A stretch of DNA of 9,690 nt. Origin: an uncultured Erysipelotrichaceae bacterium. GTDB taxonomy: Bacteria; Bacillota_I; Bacilli_A; RF39; UBA660. Made by a program: the position numbers and the translations under genes. How positions within the stretch are numbered: the first letter of the stretch is position 1; the number at the start of each line of letters is the position of its first letter. Below are positions 1 through 5,579 of this stretch, one piece after another. Below the pieces are notes generated by a model. That model had not been told where the DNA came from. It worked only from the letters and a program-made list of their open reading frames with translations, and ran no database searches. Where the stretch lies: positions 1-9,690 of the forward strand of contig CACYEG010000093.1 in NCBI GenBank assembly GCA_902773365.1, given 5' to 3'.

Positions 1-211
1 AAAGTTGCCCAGCAAGCGTTTTATTGTGCGCTAAAATTAGTGTGGGTTTATTTACTTGAGCAATTACATTTGCCATAGTAAACGTTTTACCAGTACCTGT
101 TGCTCCTAATAGTACTTGCCGTTTTTTTCCGGATTTTATGCCTTCAACTAACTCTTTTATCGCCTGGGGTTGATCCCCGCTCGGTTCATATTTCGATACT
201 AACTTAAACAT
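1..211 (-). CDS. uvrB: Excinuclease ABC subunit B, N-terminal part (runs off left edge)
   Basis: UvrB is the DNA helicase-like damage-verification subunit of the UvrABC nucleotide excision repair complex in the cytoplasm. Only the first 70 residues are in the window. They begin MFKLVSKYEPSGDQPQAI, the conserved UvrB N-terminus, and contain the Walker A loop GATGTGKT at residues 36-43, followed by the conserved stretch LILAHNKTLAGQL at 58-70. The ATG at 209-211 has a good ribosome binding site, GAGGAAG at 219-225, seven bases upstream. No frameshift is visible. UvrB is often SOS-controlled through LexA, but no clear LexA-type box was found in the 205 bp upstream. In many Bacillota uvrA follows uvrB, which would lie beyond the left edge. 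Identification is secure from the N-terminus alone. Confidence 0.97.
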   Translation of the reverse strand, partial: MFKLVSKYEPSGDQPQAIKELVEGIKSGKKRQVLLGATGTGKTFTMANVIAQVNKPTLILAHNKTLAGQL

Positions 212-307
212 TTCTACACTTCCTCACATGCGTTTTGAAAATATTTGACAATGTACTATTGTTTGTCTTCTACTGACTATCCTTCCAAGTATAGATTTAC
301 CAGTTGG

Positions 308-342
308 TATTTCTTGTAATTGATTTTATCATTTATTATAAA
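308..342 (-). promoter_or_regulatory. Candidate uvrB promoter (weak)
   Basis: On the minus strand a TTGTTT-like -35 lies 17 bases upstream of a TAAAAT-like -10, both just after the terminator hairpin of the upstream gene. This would leave a leader of roughly 100 bases before the uvrB ATG. The region is very AT-rich, so hexamers of this quality arise easily by chance. The rest of 212-416 holds only the terminator described separately and no other gene that can be supported. Confidence 0.25.
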
Positions 343-368
343 CAAAAACAAGACATTCAAATCTTGTT
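342..368 (-). terminator. Rho-independent terminator after the 137-residue protein gene
   Basis: On the minus strand AACAAGA (plus 362-368) pairs perfectly with TCTTGTT (plus 347-353) around an 8-base loop and is followed by a T-rich tract (TTTGTTT). It lies about 50 bp past the stop codon at 417 and separates this gene from uvrB. The 7 bp stem has few G:C pairs, so strength is probably moderate. Confidence 0.65.
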
Positions 369-416
369 ATTATTCTAAATAAAACTTGTTAATTTATTCG
401 CTAACTTAATAAAGTA

Positions 417-830
417 TTACATATTTGATTTTGTGTCATCCACTATTTCATATTCGATTTTTTCACATGCGATATATAAATATGGTTCTTCATCAGGGTC
501 AGTTGATTGTAAGGAAATGCATATTAAATCTTTTCCGTTTTTCTTATAACACTCTACAAATGAATTATCAATGGAATTATGTTTTTCATTATAGCTAAAA
601 TTTTCAATGTTAGTAAAAATCATTCTAATTTTAGTTATATAAGTATCGTAAGTCCCATCTTTTTTAATAGTTGGCTTACCATTCCAATAGACATTGAAAA
701 TAGCATCTATCTTTGATTCAGTAGGATTATAATTTAATTTTTTTATACAACTTTCATGTAGAAAATGATAATAATCCATAAATTCATAAATATTTTCTTT
801 TGTAAGTTTTTTCATATTTTCTTTATTCAT
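417..830 (-). CDS. Uncharacterised 137-residue protein
   Basis: I do not recognise this protein. It is small, acidic towards the C-terminus, and has no signal peptide or membrane helix, so it is probably cytoplasmic. The N-terminal third (KENIYEFMDYYHFLHESCI) looks helical. The middle (IDAIFNVYWNGKPTI, YITKIRMIFTNIENF) and the end (PYLYIACEKIEYEIVD) look like beta strands, giving a small alpha+beta fold. Proteins of this size and make-up are common among toxin-immunity and small cargo-type proteins, but nothing here proves such a role and no toxin gene is adjacent. The ATG at 828-830 lacks a well-placed ribosome binding site: the purine-rich GGAAGAGGGTG lies about 17 bases upstream. The only nearby in-frame alternative is Met6, which has no better site. 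The gene follows the kinase gene by 83 bp on the same strand and ends at a terminator, so it may be co-transcribed with the kinase. Confidence 0.65.
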   Translation of the reverse strand: MNKENMKKLTKENIYEFMDYYHFLHESCIKKLNYNPTESKIDAIFNVYWNGKPTIKKDGTYDTYITKIRMIFTNIENFSYNEKHNSIDNSFVECYKKNGKDLICISLQSTDPDEEPYLYIACEKIEYEIVDDTKSNM

Positions 831-892
831 ATTGTTTTATAGAGCTACACCCTCTTCCTATTCTAAGTATATTTTAACACACTACACATAAT

Positions 893-917
893 AAAAACTA
901 GGCGATCATATGCTTAG
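893..917 (-). terminator. Possible weak terminator after the kinase gene
   Basis: On the minus strand CTAAGC and GCCTAG (plus 912-917 and 898-903) form a short stem with one A-C mismatch and an 8-base loop, followed by five T residues (893-897). The stem starts in the kinase stop codon. It is weak and may allow read-through into the 137-residue gene. Confidence 0.3.
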
Positions 918-1795
918 CTACGATACGCAGTTCTAAACTCTTTAACTTTCGGATTGTTAATAAAAACTTTTAGACTTTCAATTGCTTCATATGGATTTAC
1001 ATTATCATCATCTGTATATACTTTAGAAAAAATATCTATTAGTTCTGAATCTACACCAATACTCTTCAAAAAAGTTAAAAAGTCGAAATACCTTTGTTCA
1101 CTAATGTGCCTATCTCCAAAATTAGAATAAAGATGCATGATTATCATCATTATATAGCAAAAAATGTCCGAGTTTTCATTAGGATAAATCATGTCTGATT
1201 CCATAGAACTAACAGTGCTATACTTTTTTGGATGTTTAATTAAATACTTGTAATATAAAGTTAAATACATTGATGGAAAGACTTCACTACCTGCAATTTT
1301 ACACGCATCTAAATCACAAAATCTTAGCTCCCCATCCTTTTTACCTATTAGTATGTTATCAGAGTGCAAATCATTAATTGCAAAATCATGGTTTTCAATG
1401 GACGCTCTTAAAAGTTTAATCCTATTTAGTACATCACCTACCAATTTTAAATATGTAATTTTTTTATCTTCACTAATATTTGAATCTGCCAGCAATGTTT
1501 TTAATGTAATAGATGGGTGGTATAGAGAAGATATATATTGGGTTTTCCAACCAATATCAATTATTTCTTCTGGATATATAAATTCTGGAATTAAAGATTT
1601 ATCATCCATGTTGATTAATGTATCAACTATAAATCTTTTTGCCGCTTGTTCTCCAGGTTTTTTAGGAAGAGGCTTTAATACGTACTTAATATCATTTCTA
1701 CTTAACAAAAAGAGATTACCGCTTTGATTTGAAGTTCCATTCGGCAAATTTAAATGCCTTATGAATGCAGTACCATTTACTTTAACTTTTGACAT
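914..1795 (-). CDS. Eukaryotic-like protein kinase fold protein, soluble
   Basis: This 293-residue protein carries the hallmarks of a protein-kinase-like fold. A candidate beta-3 lysine is K41 in IKYVLKPL. The catalytic loop is NDLHSDNILI at 141-150, with catalytic Asp142 and Mg-binding Asn147. The metal-binding Asp161 sits in FCDLDACK, so DFG is replaced by DLD. SDIFCYIMMI at 209-218 matches subdomain IX, with Asp210. The glycine-rich loop is not recognisable, and the classical HRD is replaced by IND, as in many atypical bacterial kinases and phosphotransferases. There is no PASTA repeat, membrane helix or signal peptide, so it is predicted to be cytoplasmic. The substrate cannot be told: it could phosphorylate a protein or a small molecule. 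The ATG has an excellent ribosome binding site, AAGGGGGAG, about six bases upstream. No phosphatase gene is adjacent. The kinase fold is fairly sure; active enzyme status is inferred from the retained D142, N147 and D161. Confidence 0.8.
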   Translation of the reverse strand: MSKVKVNGTAFIRHLNLPNGTSNQSGNLFLLSRNDIKYVLKPLPKKPGEQAAKRFIVDTLINMDDKSLIPEFIYPEEIIDIGWKTQYISSLYHPSITLKTLLADSNISEDKKITYLKLVGDVLNRIKLLRASIENHDFAINDLHSDNILIGKKDGELRFCDLDACKIAGSEVFPSMYLTLYYKYLIKHPKKYSTVSSMESDMIYPNENSDIFCYIMMIIMHLYSNFGDRHISEQRYFDFLTFLKSIGVDSELIDIFSKVYTDDDNVNPYEAIESLKVFINNPKVKEFRTAYRS

Positions 1796-1829
1796 TTTAG
1801 TCTCCCCCTTTTTCCTTTATCAATAAGGT

Positions 1830-1838
1830 ATTTTATCA
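1830..1838 (-). promoter_or_regulatory. Candidate extended -10 promoter for the kinase gene
   Basis: The minus strand reads TGATAAAAT, an extended -10 element (TGn plus TAAAAT), about 35 bases upstream of the kinase ATG. No good -35 hexamer sits at the usual spacing, which extended -10 promoters tolerate. The remainder of the 189 bp gap (1796-1984) holds the lipoprotein terminator and an 8 bp inverted repeat. Confidence 0.4.
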
Positions 1839-1910
1839 CAATTCAATAATTAATACTAGAAAATATAATATCTTTGTTTTTTTAAGGCTTTTCCCTCTTT
1901 TCAAATCAAA

Positions 1911-1937
1911 TATATCAAATATAATTAAATTGATATA
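1911..1937. repeat. Perfect 8 bp inverted repeat upstream of the kinase gene
   Basis: TATATCAA (1911-1918) and TTGATATA (1930-1937) are exact inverted copies separated by 11 bases. They lie between the terminator of the lipoprotein gene and the kinase promoter region. The spacing between arm centres is about two helical turns, which would fit a dimeric regulator's operator, but no T-tract supports a terminator and AT-rich DNA yields such repeats by chance. Confidence 0.3.
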
Positions 1938-1955
1938 CCACCTATTAGTAGAATT

Positions 1956-1986
1956 GTAAAAATAAAAGTGTACTATATAGTACACT
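1956..1986 (-). terminator. Rho-independent terminator of the peptidase-lipoprotein operon
   Basis: Positions 1967-1986 are a perfect 20-base palindrome (AGTGTACTAT and its complement). On the minus strand it is followed by TTTATTTTT. The hairpin begins inside the lipoprotein stop codon, so the transcript ends right after the coding region. The tight symmetry and U-tract make this a good terminator. Confidence 0.8.
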
Positions 1987-2695
1987 AATGAGTTAACTTT
2001 ATAAAAACTACTATAACGACTGCTGTAATGATTATTCCAACTACTGTATAGAGTAGAGCTTTTCCTGCAACGCTTTTCTCCTTTTTTACATTGTCATTTT
2101 TATAAAAGAATAGTTCTTGATAAATAAGGTTAATCGATTTAATTGTTCCATTTTTATTATTATGATACCTTATTATTAATCCACTATCATCACCAATTGA
2201 CTTATAGTAATAATCAATATATTCATCATATAAAACTTTGTTGTAATATCTATAACGATACATTAACTTGTCTTTTGTTTCGCTATAAAGAACTGGAAAT
2301 TGTGATCTAAATATAAGAGTCCCCTTATGGTTTAATACTATATGACTTTTAAAATCGTCATCTACAGTTTCCCAATCGAGGTCTGTATATTTAATATAAT
2401 AACTGTCCCCTTCTTTATATATTCCCGGTGTATTGTCTCCTGATTCATAGGATTCTTCTGAAAATCCAACGGCTTCACTAATATTAACGACTTTATTATT
2501 AATTTCTTGACTTTCTAAAAAATCATTAAATAATCTTTTTTCTTTTTTAGAAAGTCTACTAGTGTTAACGTCCTTATTATAATGAGACTCTATAATTAAA
2601 GGTGATAAGTGATCGGCAGTTCTTACTCTATCACTCTTGCATGCAGTAAGCGTTAAAACCAATAAAAATATAATGATTACTTTTGTATTTTTCAT
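1985..2695 (-). CDS. Putative lipoprotein with a C-terminal membrane helix
   Basis: This 236-residue protein begins with a lipoprotein signal peptide: basic MKNTK, a hydrophobic core IIIFLLVLTL, and the lipobox LTAC with Cys19 (codon 2639-2641) as the expected lipidation site. The mature part is hydrophilic and rich in Tyr, Asp and Lys (YRYRYYNKVLYDEYIDYYYKS at about 147-166, beta-like around 118-150 and 172-197). A strongly hydrophobic stretch at about 213-233 is a predicted transmembrane helix, followed only by KLTH. If both predictions hold, the domain is tied to the outer face of the membrane at both ends. I do not recognise the central domain. The ATG is 10 bp past the stop codon of the C39-like peptidase gene and has AAGGTGAG as ribosome binding site, so the two are almost certainly one operon and may act together at the cell surface. 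Function is unknown. Confidence 0.82.
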   Translation of the reverse strand: MKNTKVIIIFLLVLTLTACKSDRVRTADHLSPLIIESHYNKDVNTSRLSKKEKRLFNDFLESQEINNKVVNISEAVGFSEESYESGDNTPGIYKEGDSYYIKYTDLDWETVDDDFKSHIVLNHKGTLIFRSQFPVLYSETKDKLMYRYRYYNKVLYDEYIDYYYKSIGDDSGLIIRYHNNKNGTIKSINLIYQELFFYKNDNVKKEKSVAGKALLYTVVGIIITAVVIVVFIKLTH

Positions 2696-2705
2696 TTATC
2701 TCACC

Positions 2706-4043
2706 TTATTTTAACTCCTGTTTTATTCCTTTATCATAAAATCTATCACCAATTTTTATATTATATTTTTGGTTATATTCTTGGATAGAAGATATACTTT
2801 CCGGTCCTTTATATGCAACTGCCATAACAAATCCACATGTTTTCTCTTGTACACAATAATCCCCATGATTATAGTGTTCATTATAAATTGAATCTAAAGT
2901 AAACCATCCATTATTTGAATTATTAGCAGGATCATAGAATGAAACATATCCACTTGTATCAATTGCCCCAAGAACAACAAAGTGATGAGGTATAAGCATG
3001 ATTATCGAGTATCCGTTTTTTAAAGCATCTGTAATTCTATTGAAATAATCATTTTTTACGCTAGGAGATTGTACTCCTTGATATCTACCATGATGAAATA
3101 ACATTTTAACCTCTAATCCATAATCTTTATTAATTTTACCGCTGTCATCTAATAACGTAGCATCATAAATTGGACAATTACCAGATGCATATACACTTGG
3201 TACAAAATCCTGTACAATGCCAATTGGTGTCAATTTTGAACCATTTAAACTATCAATAATCATTGAAAGGCTTACAAATCCACAACCACATTTAGAAGTA
3301 TTATAAGTATGCTTACTACCTTTATATTTATACTTAATTGAACCATAAGGACCATTTGAACTTTGAGTGTAATATTTAATTTCTGCTCCAGTAAATGGCT
3401 TGTCATGTTCTGATAAGGAAACTCCGCTTTTAGATGACCCTATATTAATATCTATACCGTTTTCTGCTAAAATTTGCGCTTCCTTTTCCCTATTTCTTTT
3501 AGCAATGGCATCTTGCATTTCTTGTTCTCTTATTGAAGCTTTTTCTTCTCTAAGAGCATTAATATCAGACAAATCACCCTTAAATTTTTCATAATACTCT
3601 GGATCTTCTTTTTTCAGTTTTGCCATAAGTAAAGTCATTTCATCAATCTCGGTTTGCTCTGCTGAACTACCAGAATTTTCCTCTTGATATATTTTATCCC
3701 TTAGTTCTGCTATTTCTGCAATAAGTGCAGATTTAACATCTGCGCTTGTAACATGCAATAGGCATTCTAAATTGTTTTGGCTATAATCTGAATCAACAAT
3801 ACTAAAAGCTACACCAATTAAATTTGGCATAAAGAATACTAGTACTGCTGCTAAAAGTCTAAACTTTACTCTATCAAGAGTGGTTTTATACTTAACTTCT
3901 CCACCGGTAACATCTTTCACAATATCGATTGTTGTCATAGCAATAATTATTAAAGGTATAACAACTTTAACTATAAGTAATATTTTATTAACTATCGTAA
4001 AAATTGATAATACGAGTGAATCACCGCAAATCTCTCCGCCCAT
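2706..4043 (-). CDS. Membrane-anchored C39-like cysteine peptidase with VirB2/TrbC-like N-terminus
   Basis: The protein (445 residues from the preferred start) has three parts. Residues 10-40 and 60-83 are two hydrophobic helices separated by a basic loop (KDVTGGEVKYKTTLDRVKFR), as in VirB2/TrbC-like pilin-type proteins; the positive loop suggests both ends lie outside the cell. Residues 102-192 are charged and Glu/Lys-rich, probably coiled coil. Residues 217-412 resemble the C39-like papain-fold family: oxyanion-hole Gln227 (KYYTQSS), nucleophile Cys254 in CGCGFVSLSMII, His354 in PHHFVVLGAI and Asp371 in SFYDPANN. The likely reaction is peptide-bond cleavage at the cell surface; family members also process bacteriocin leaders or are non-proteolytic. 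The ATG at 4041-4043 is preferred over one 24 bases upstream (4065-4067), because AAAGGAGA lies 8 bases before it and the upstream ATG sits at the predicted transcription start. It is followed by the lipoprotein gene in one operon. The peptidase domain is confident, the VirB2 resemblance moderate, and the substrate unknown. Confidence 0.85.
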   Translation of the reverse strand: MGGEICGDSLVLSIFTIVNKILLIVKVVIPLIIIAMTTIDIVKDVTGGEVKYKTTLDRVKFRLLAAVLVFFMPNLIGVAFSIVDSDYSQNNLECLLHVTSADVKSALIAEIAELRDKIYQEENSGSSAEQTEIDEMTLLMAKLKKEDPEYYEKFKGDLSDINALREEKASIREQEMQDAIAKRNREKEAQILAENGIDINIGSSKSGVSLSEHDKPFTGAEIKYYTQSSNGPYGSIKYKYKGSKHTYNTSKCGCGFVSLSMIIDSLNGSKLTPIGIVQDFVPSVYASGNCPIYDATLLDDSGKINKDYGLEVKMLFHHGRYQGVQSPSVKNDYFNRITDALKNGYSIIMLIPHHFVVLGAIDTSGYVSFYDPANNSNNGWFTLDSIYNEHYNHGDYCVQEKTCGFVMAVAYKGPESISSIQEYNQKYNIKIGDRFYDKGIKQELK

Positions 4044-4050
4044 AACAAAT

Positions 4051-4058
4051 TCTCCTTT
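4051..4058 (-). promoter_or_regulatory. Ribosome binding site that decides the start of the C39-like peptidase
   Basis: The minus strand reads AAAGGAGA, a near-perfect Shine-Dalgarno sequence, with its GGAG core 8 bases before the ATG at 4041-4043. The alternative ATG at 4065-4067 lies upstream of this site and has no Shine-Dalgarno sequence of its own. Confidence 0.85.
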
Positions 4059-4071
4059 TATACACATTCAT

Positions 4072-4101
4072 ATTATAACAAAGATTAAGTGTATTTGTAA
4101 A
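4072..4101 (-). promoter_or_regulatory. Strong sigma-A-type promoter of the peptidase-lipoprotein operon
   Basis: On the minus strand TTTACA (plus 4096-4101) and a consensus TATAAT (plus 4072-4077) are separated by 18 bases. Transcription would start near 4065, giving a leader of about 20 bases that contains the AAAGGAGA site. The promoter begins only seven bases after the cysS terminator T-tract, so the operon is insulated from cysS. Confidence 0.8.
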
Positions 4102-4107
4102 CGGTCC

Positions 4108-4152
4108 AAAAAAAAATCTATAAAATAAAGATCAATCTTTAATTTTATAGAT
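4108..4152 (-). terminator. Strong rho-independent terminator of cysS
   Basis: On the minus strand a long stem of about 17 bp with one bulge (plus 4135-4152 pairing with 4116-4132) is followed by a run of nine T residues (plus 4108-4116). The 5' arm contains the last seven sense codons of cysS and the loop falls at the TGA stop, so the terminator is built partly from coding sequence. Confidence 0.88.
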
Positions 4153-5532
4153 AGTTCCTTCGCGAGTGTCTATTAACTCAATTCCTTTTTTTAATAATTC
4201 TGCCCTGATACTATCAGCTTCACTATAATTGCGTTCCTGTTTAAATTTGTTGCGTGCTTCTATTAAAGAAACAATTTCATCATGTTGTGGGTGTATTATT
4301 GTTTCTTTTTTCTCTTTAATGAGATTTAATCCTAACACTTTATCAAAACTTCTTAATAGCTCTAATTTTGTTTTTCCATTTAGAGAGGCATCTTTTAATA
4401 AATCATACATAACTGTTAGTGCGTTAGCAGTATTTAAATCATTAGATAATTCCACCATGAATTTTTCATTATAGTCCTTGTATGCCGCATCTTGAAAATC
4501 GCCCTCTTCTTGTATAGAAGATATTTTATTAATTAATTTTTTATAAGTGTTTTCAGCGGCATCTAAGCCATCATATGTAAATTCTAGTATTTTCTTATAA
4601 TGACTCATCAAACACATAAGTCTATATGATAATGGATTGTAGCCTTTTTCGATTAAAGTGGAAACCGTTACTATATTACCTGTACTTTTACTCATTTTTG
4701 CGTCTTTTAAATTTAAGTGTTCGACATGGAACCAATAATTACACCATTTATGACCCAAGTAGCTTTCTGATTGAGCAATTTCATTGGTGTGATGTGGAAA
4801 AATATTATCAACTCCTCCACAATGGATGTCTAAGTTTTCACCGAGATACTTAATACTAATTCCACTACACTCAATGTGCCAACCCGGGTAACCAGTTCCA
4901 AAAGGGCTTTCCCATTTTAGTTCCTGATCTTGAAATTTGCTCTTAGTAAACCACAATACAAAGTCTCCTTGGTTCTTTTTACCTGTGTCTTCTTCTACTC
5001 CCTCACGAACTCCAACAACCAAATCATCAATTTTATGATTAGTTAATTTATAATAATCATCTAACTTGGTTATATCAAAATACACGTTTCCATTCGATTG
5101 GTATGCAAACCCCTTCATAAGTAATTTTTCTATAATATTGATATACATATCTATATTATCTGTTGCTTTACTAACAATATCGGGTTTCTTGATATTTAAT
5201 TTTTCACAGTCGTCAAAAAAAGCTTTAGTATAAAAGTCTGCTATATCTAAAACAGTCTTATGTTCACGTATAGCACTGTCGACCATCTTATCATTACCTG
5301 AGTCGGAATCACTTGTCAAATGTCCAACGTCTGTTATATTCATCGCTCTAGTAACATTGTATCCAATATACCTTAGTGTTTTTTCTAATATATCCTCCGC
5401 TATATAAGTGCGTAGGTTACCTATATGGGCATAGTGATATACTGTGGGTCCACAAGTATACATTTTAACATTCTCTTGTGAATTTGGAATAAAATCTTCA
5501 ATTTTATGTGTAAGTGTATTATAAAGTCTCAT
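4132..5532 (-). CDS. cysS: Cysteinyl-tRNA synthetase
   Basis: CysRS is a class I aminoacyl-tRNA synthetase that activates cysteine with ATP and charges tRNA-Cys in the cytoplasm. This copy is full length (466 residues). The HIGH motif appears as HIGN at 36-39 and KMSKS is intact at 279-283. The catalytic zinc ligands are in place: Cys27 (YTCGPTVY), Cys222 (GWHIECSGIS), His248 or its neighbour (FPHHTNE) and Glu251. The C-terminal tRNA-binding end (EARNKFKQERNYSEADSIRAE, then GIELIDTREGT) is complete. The sequence VEHLNLKDAKMSKS and the segment around 178-200 resemble a CysRS clade common in Clostridia-like Bacillota. The ATG has GGAGGT six bases upstream. The gene lies 45 bp downstream of the ClpC-like gene on the same strand, with a possible internal extended -10 (TGTTAAAAT) in the gap. 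There is no room for a T-box leader, so cysteine-responsive control of that type would have to lie elsewhere. Confidence 0.98.
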   Translation of the reverse strand: MRLYNTLTHKIEDFIPNSQENVKMYTCGPTVYHYAHIGNLRTYIAEDILEKTLRYIGYNVTRAMNITDVGHLTSDSDSGNDKMVDSAIREHKTVLDIADFYTKAFFDDCEKLNIKKPDIVSKATDNIDMYINIIEKLLMKGFAYQSNGNVYFDITKLDDYYKLTNHKIDDLVVGVREGVEEDTGKKNQGDFVLWFTKSKFQDQELKWESPFGTGYPGWHIECSGISIKYLGENLDIHCGGVDNIFPHHTNEIAQSESYLGHKWCNYWFHVEHLNLKDAKMSKSTGNIVTVSTLIEKGYNPLSYRLMCLMSHYKKILEFTYDGLDAAENTYKKLINKISSIQEEGDFQDAAYKDYNEKFMVELSNDLNTANALTVMYDLLKDASLNGKTKLELLRSFDKVLGLNLIKEKKETIIHPQHDEIVSLIEARNKFKQERNYSEADSIRAELLKKGIELIDTREGTIYKIKD

Positions 5533-5564
5533 AGTTGTACCTCCATAACTAATTTTAACATAAA

Positions 5565-5579
5565 AGGAATTTGTTTCCT
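5565..5579 (-). terminator. Possible weak hairpin between the ClpC-like gene and cysS
   Basis: On the minus strand AGGAA and TTCCT form a 5 bp stem with a 5-base loop, starting in the ClpC-like stop codon and followed only by TTTATG. This is too weak to be a convincing terminator, but could attenuate or stabilise the transcript end between the two genes. Confidence 0.25.

Noticed and set aside
1353..1727. An open frame of 124 codons on the plus strand.
   Set aside because: It lies wholly inside the kinase gene on the opposite strand, which has clear motifs and a strong ribosome binding site; the antisense translation has no recognisable features.
3880..4128. An open plus-strand frame of 82 codons rich in Ile and Thr.
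   Set aside because: It is antisense to the peptidase's hydrophobic helices and its promoter; the composition is a shadow of the opposite strand.
4132..4134. TGA being read as Trp, as in Mycoplasma-type codes.
   Set aside because: TGA ends cysS exactly at the conserved C-terminus and next to a terminator; TGG is used for Trp throughout.
5533..5577. A T-box or other leader riboswitch upstream of cysS.
   Set aside because: Only 45 bp separate cysS from the gene before it, far too short for a T-box, and no specifier structure is visible.
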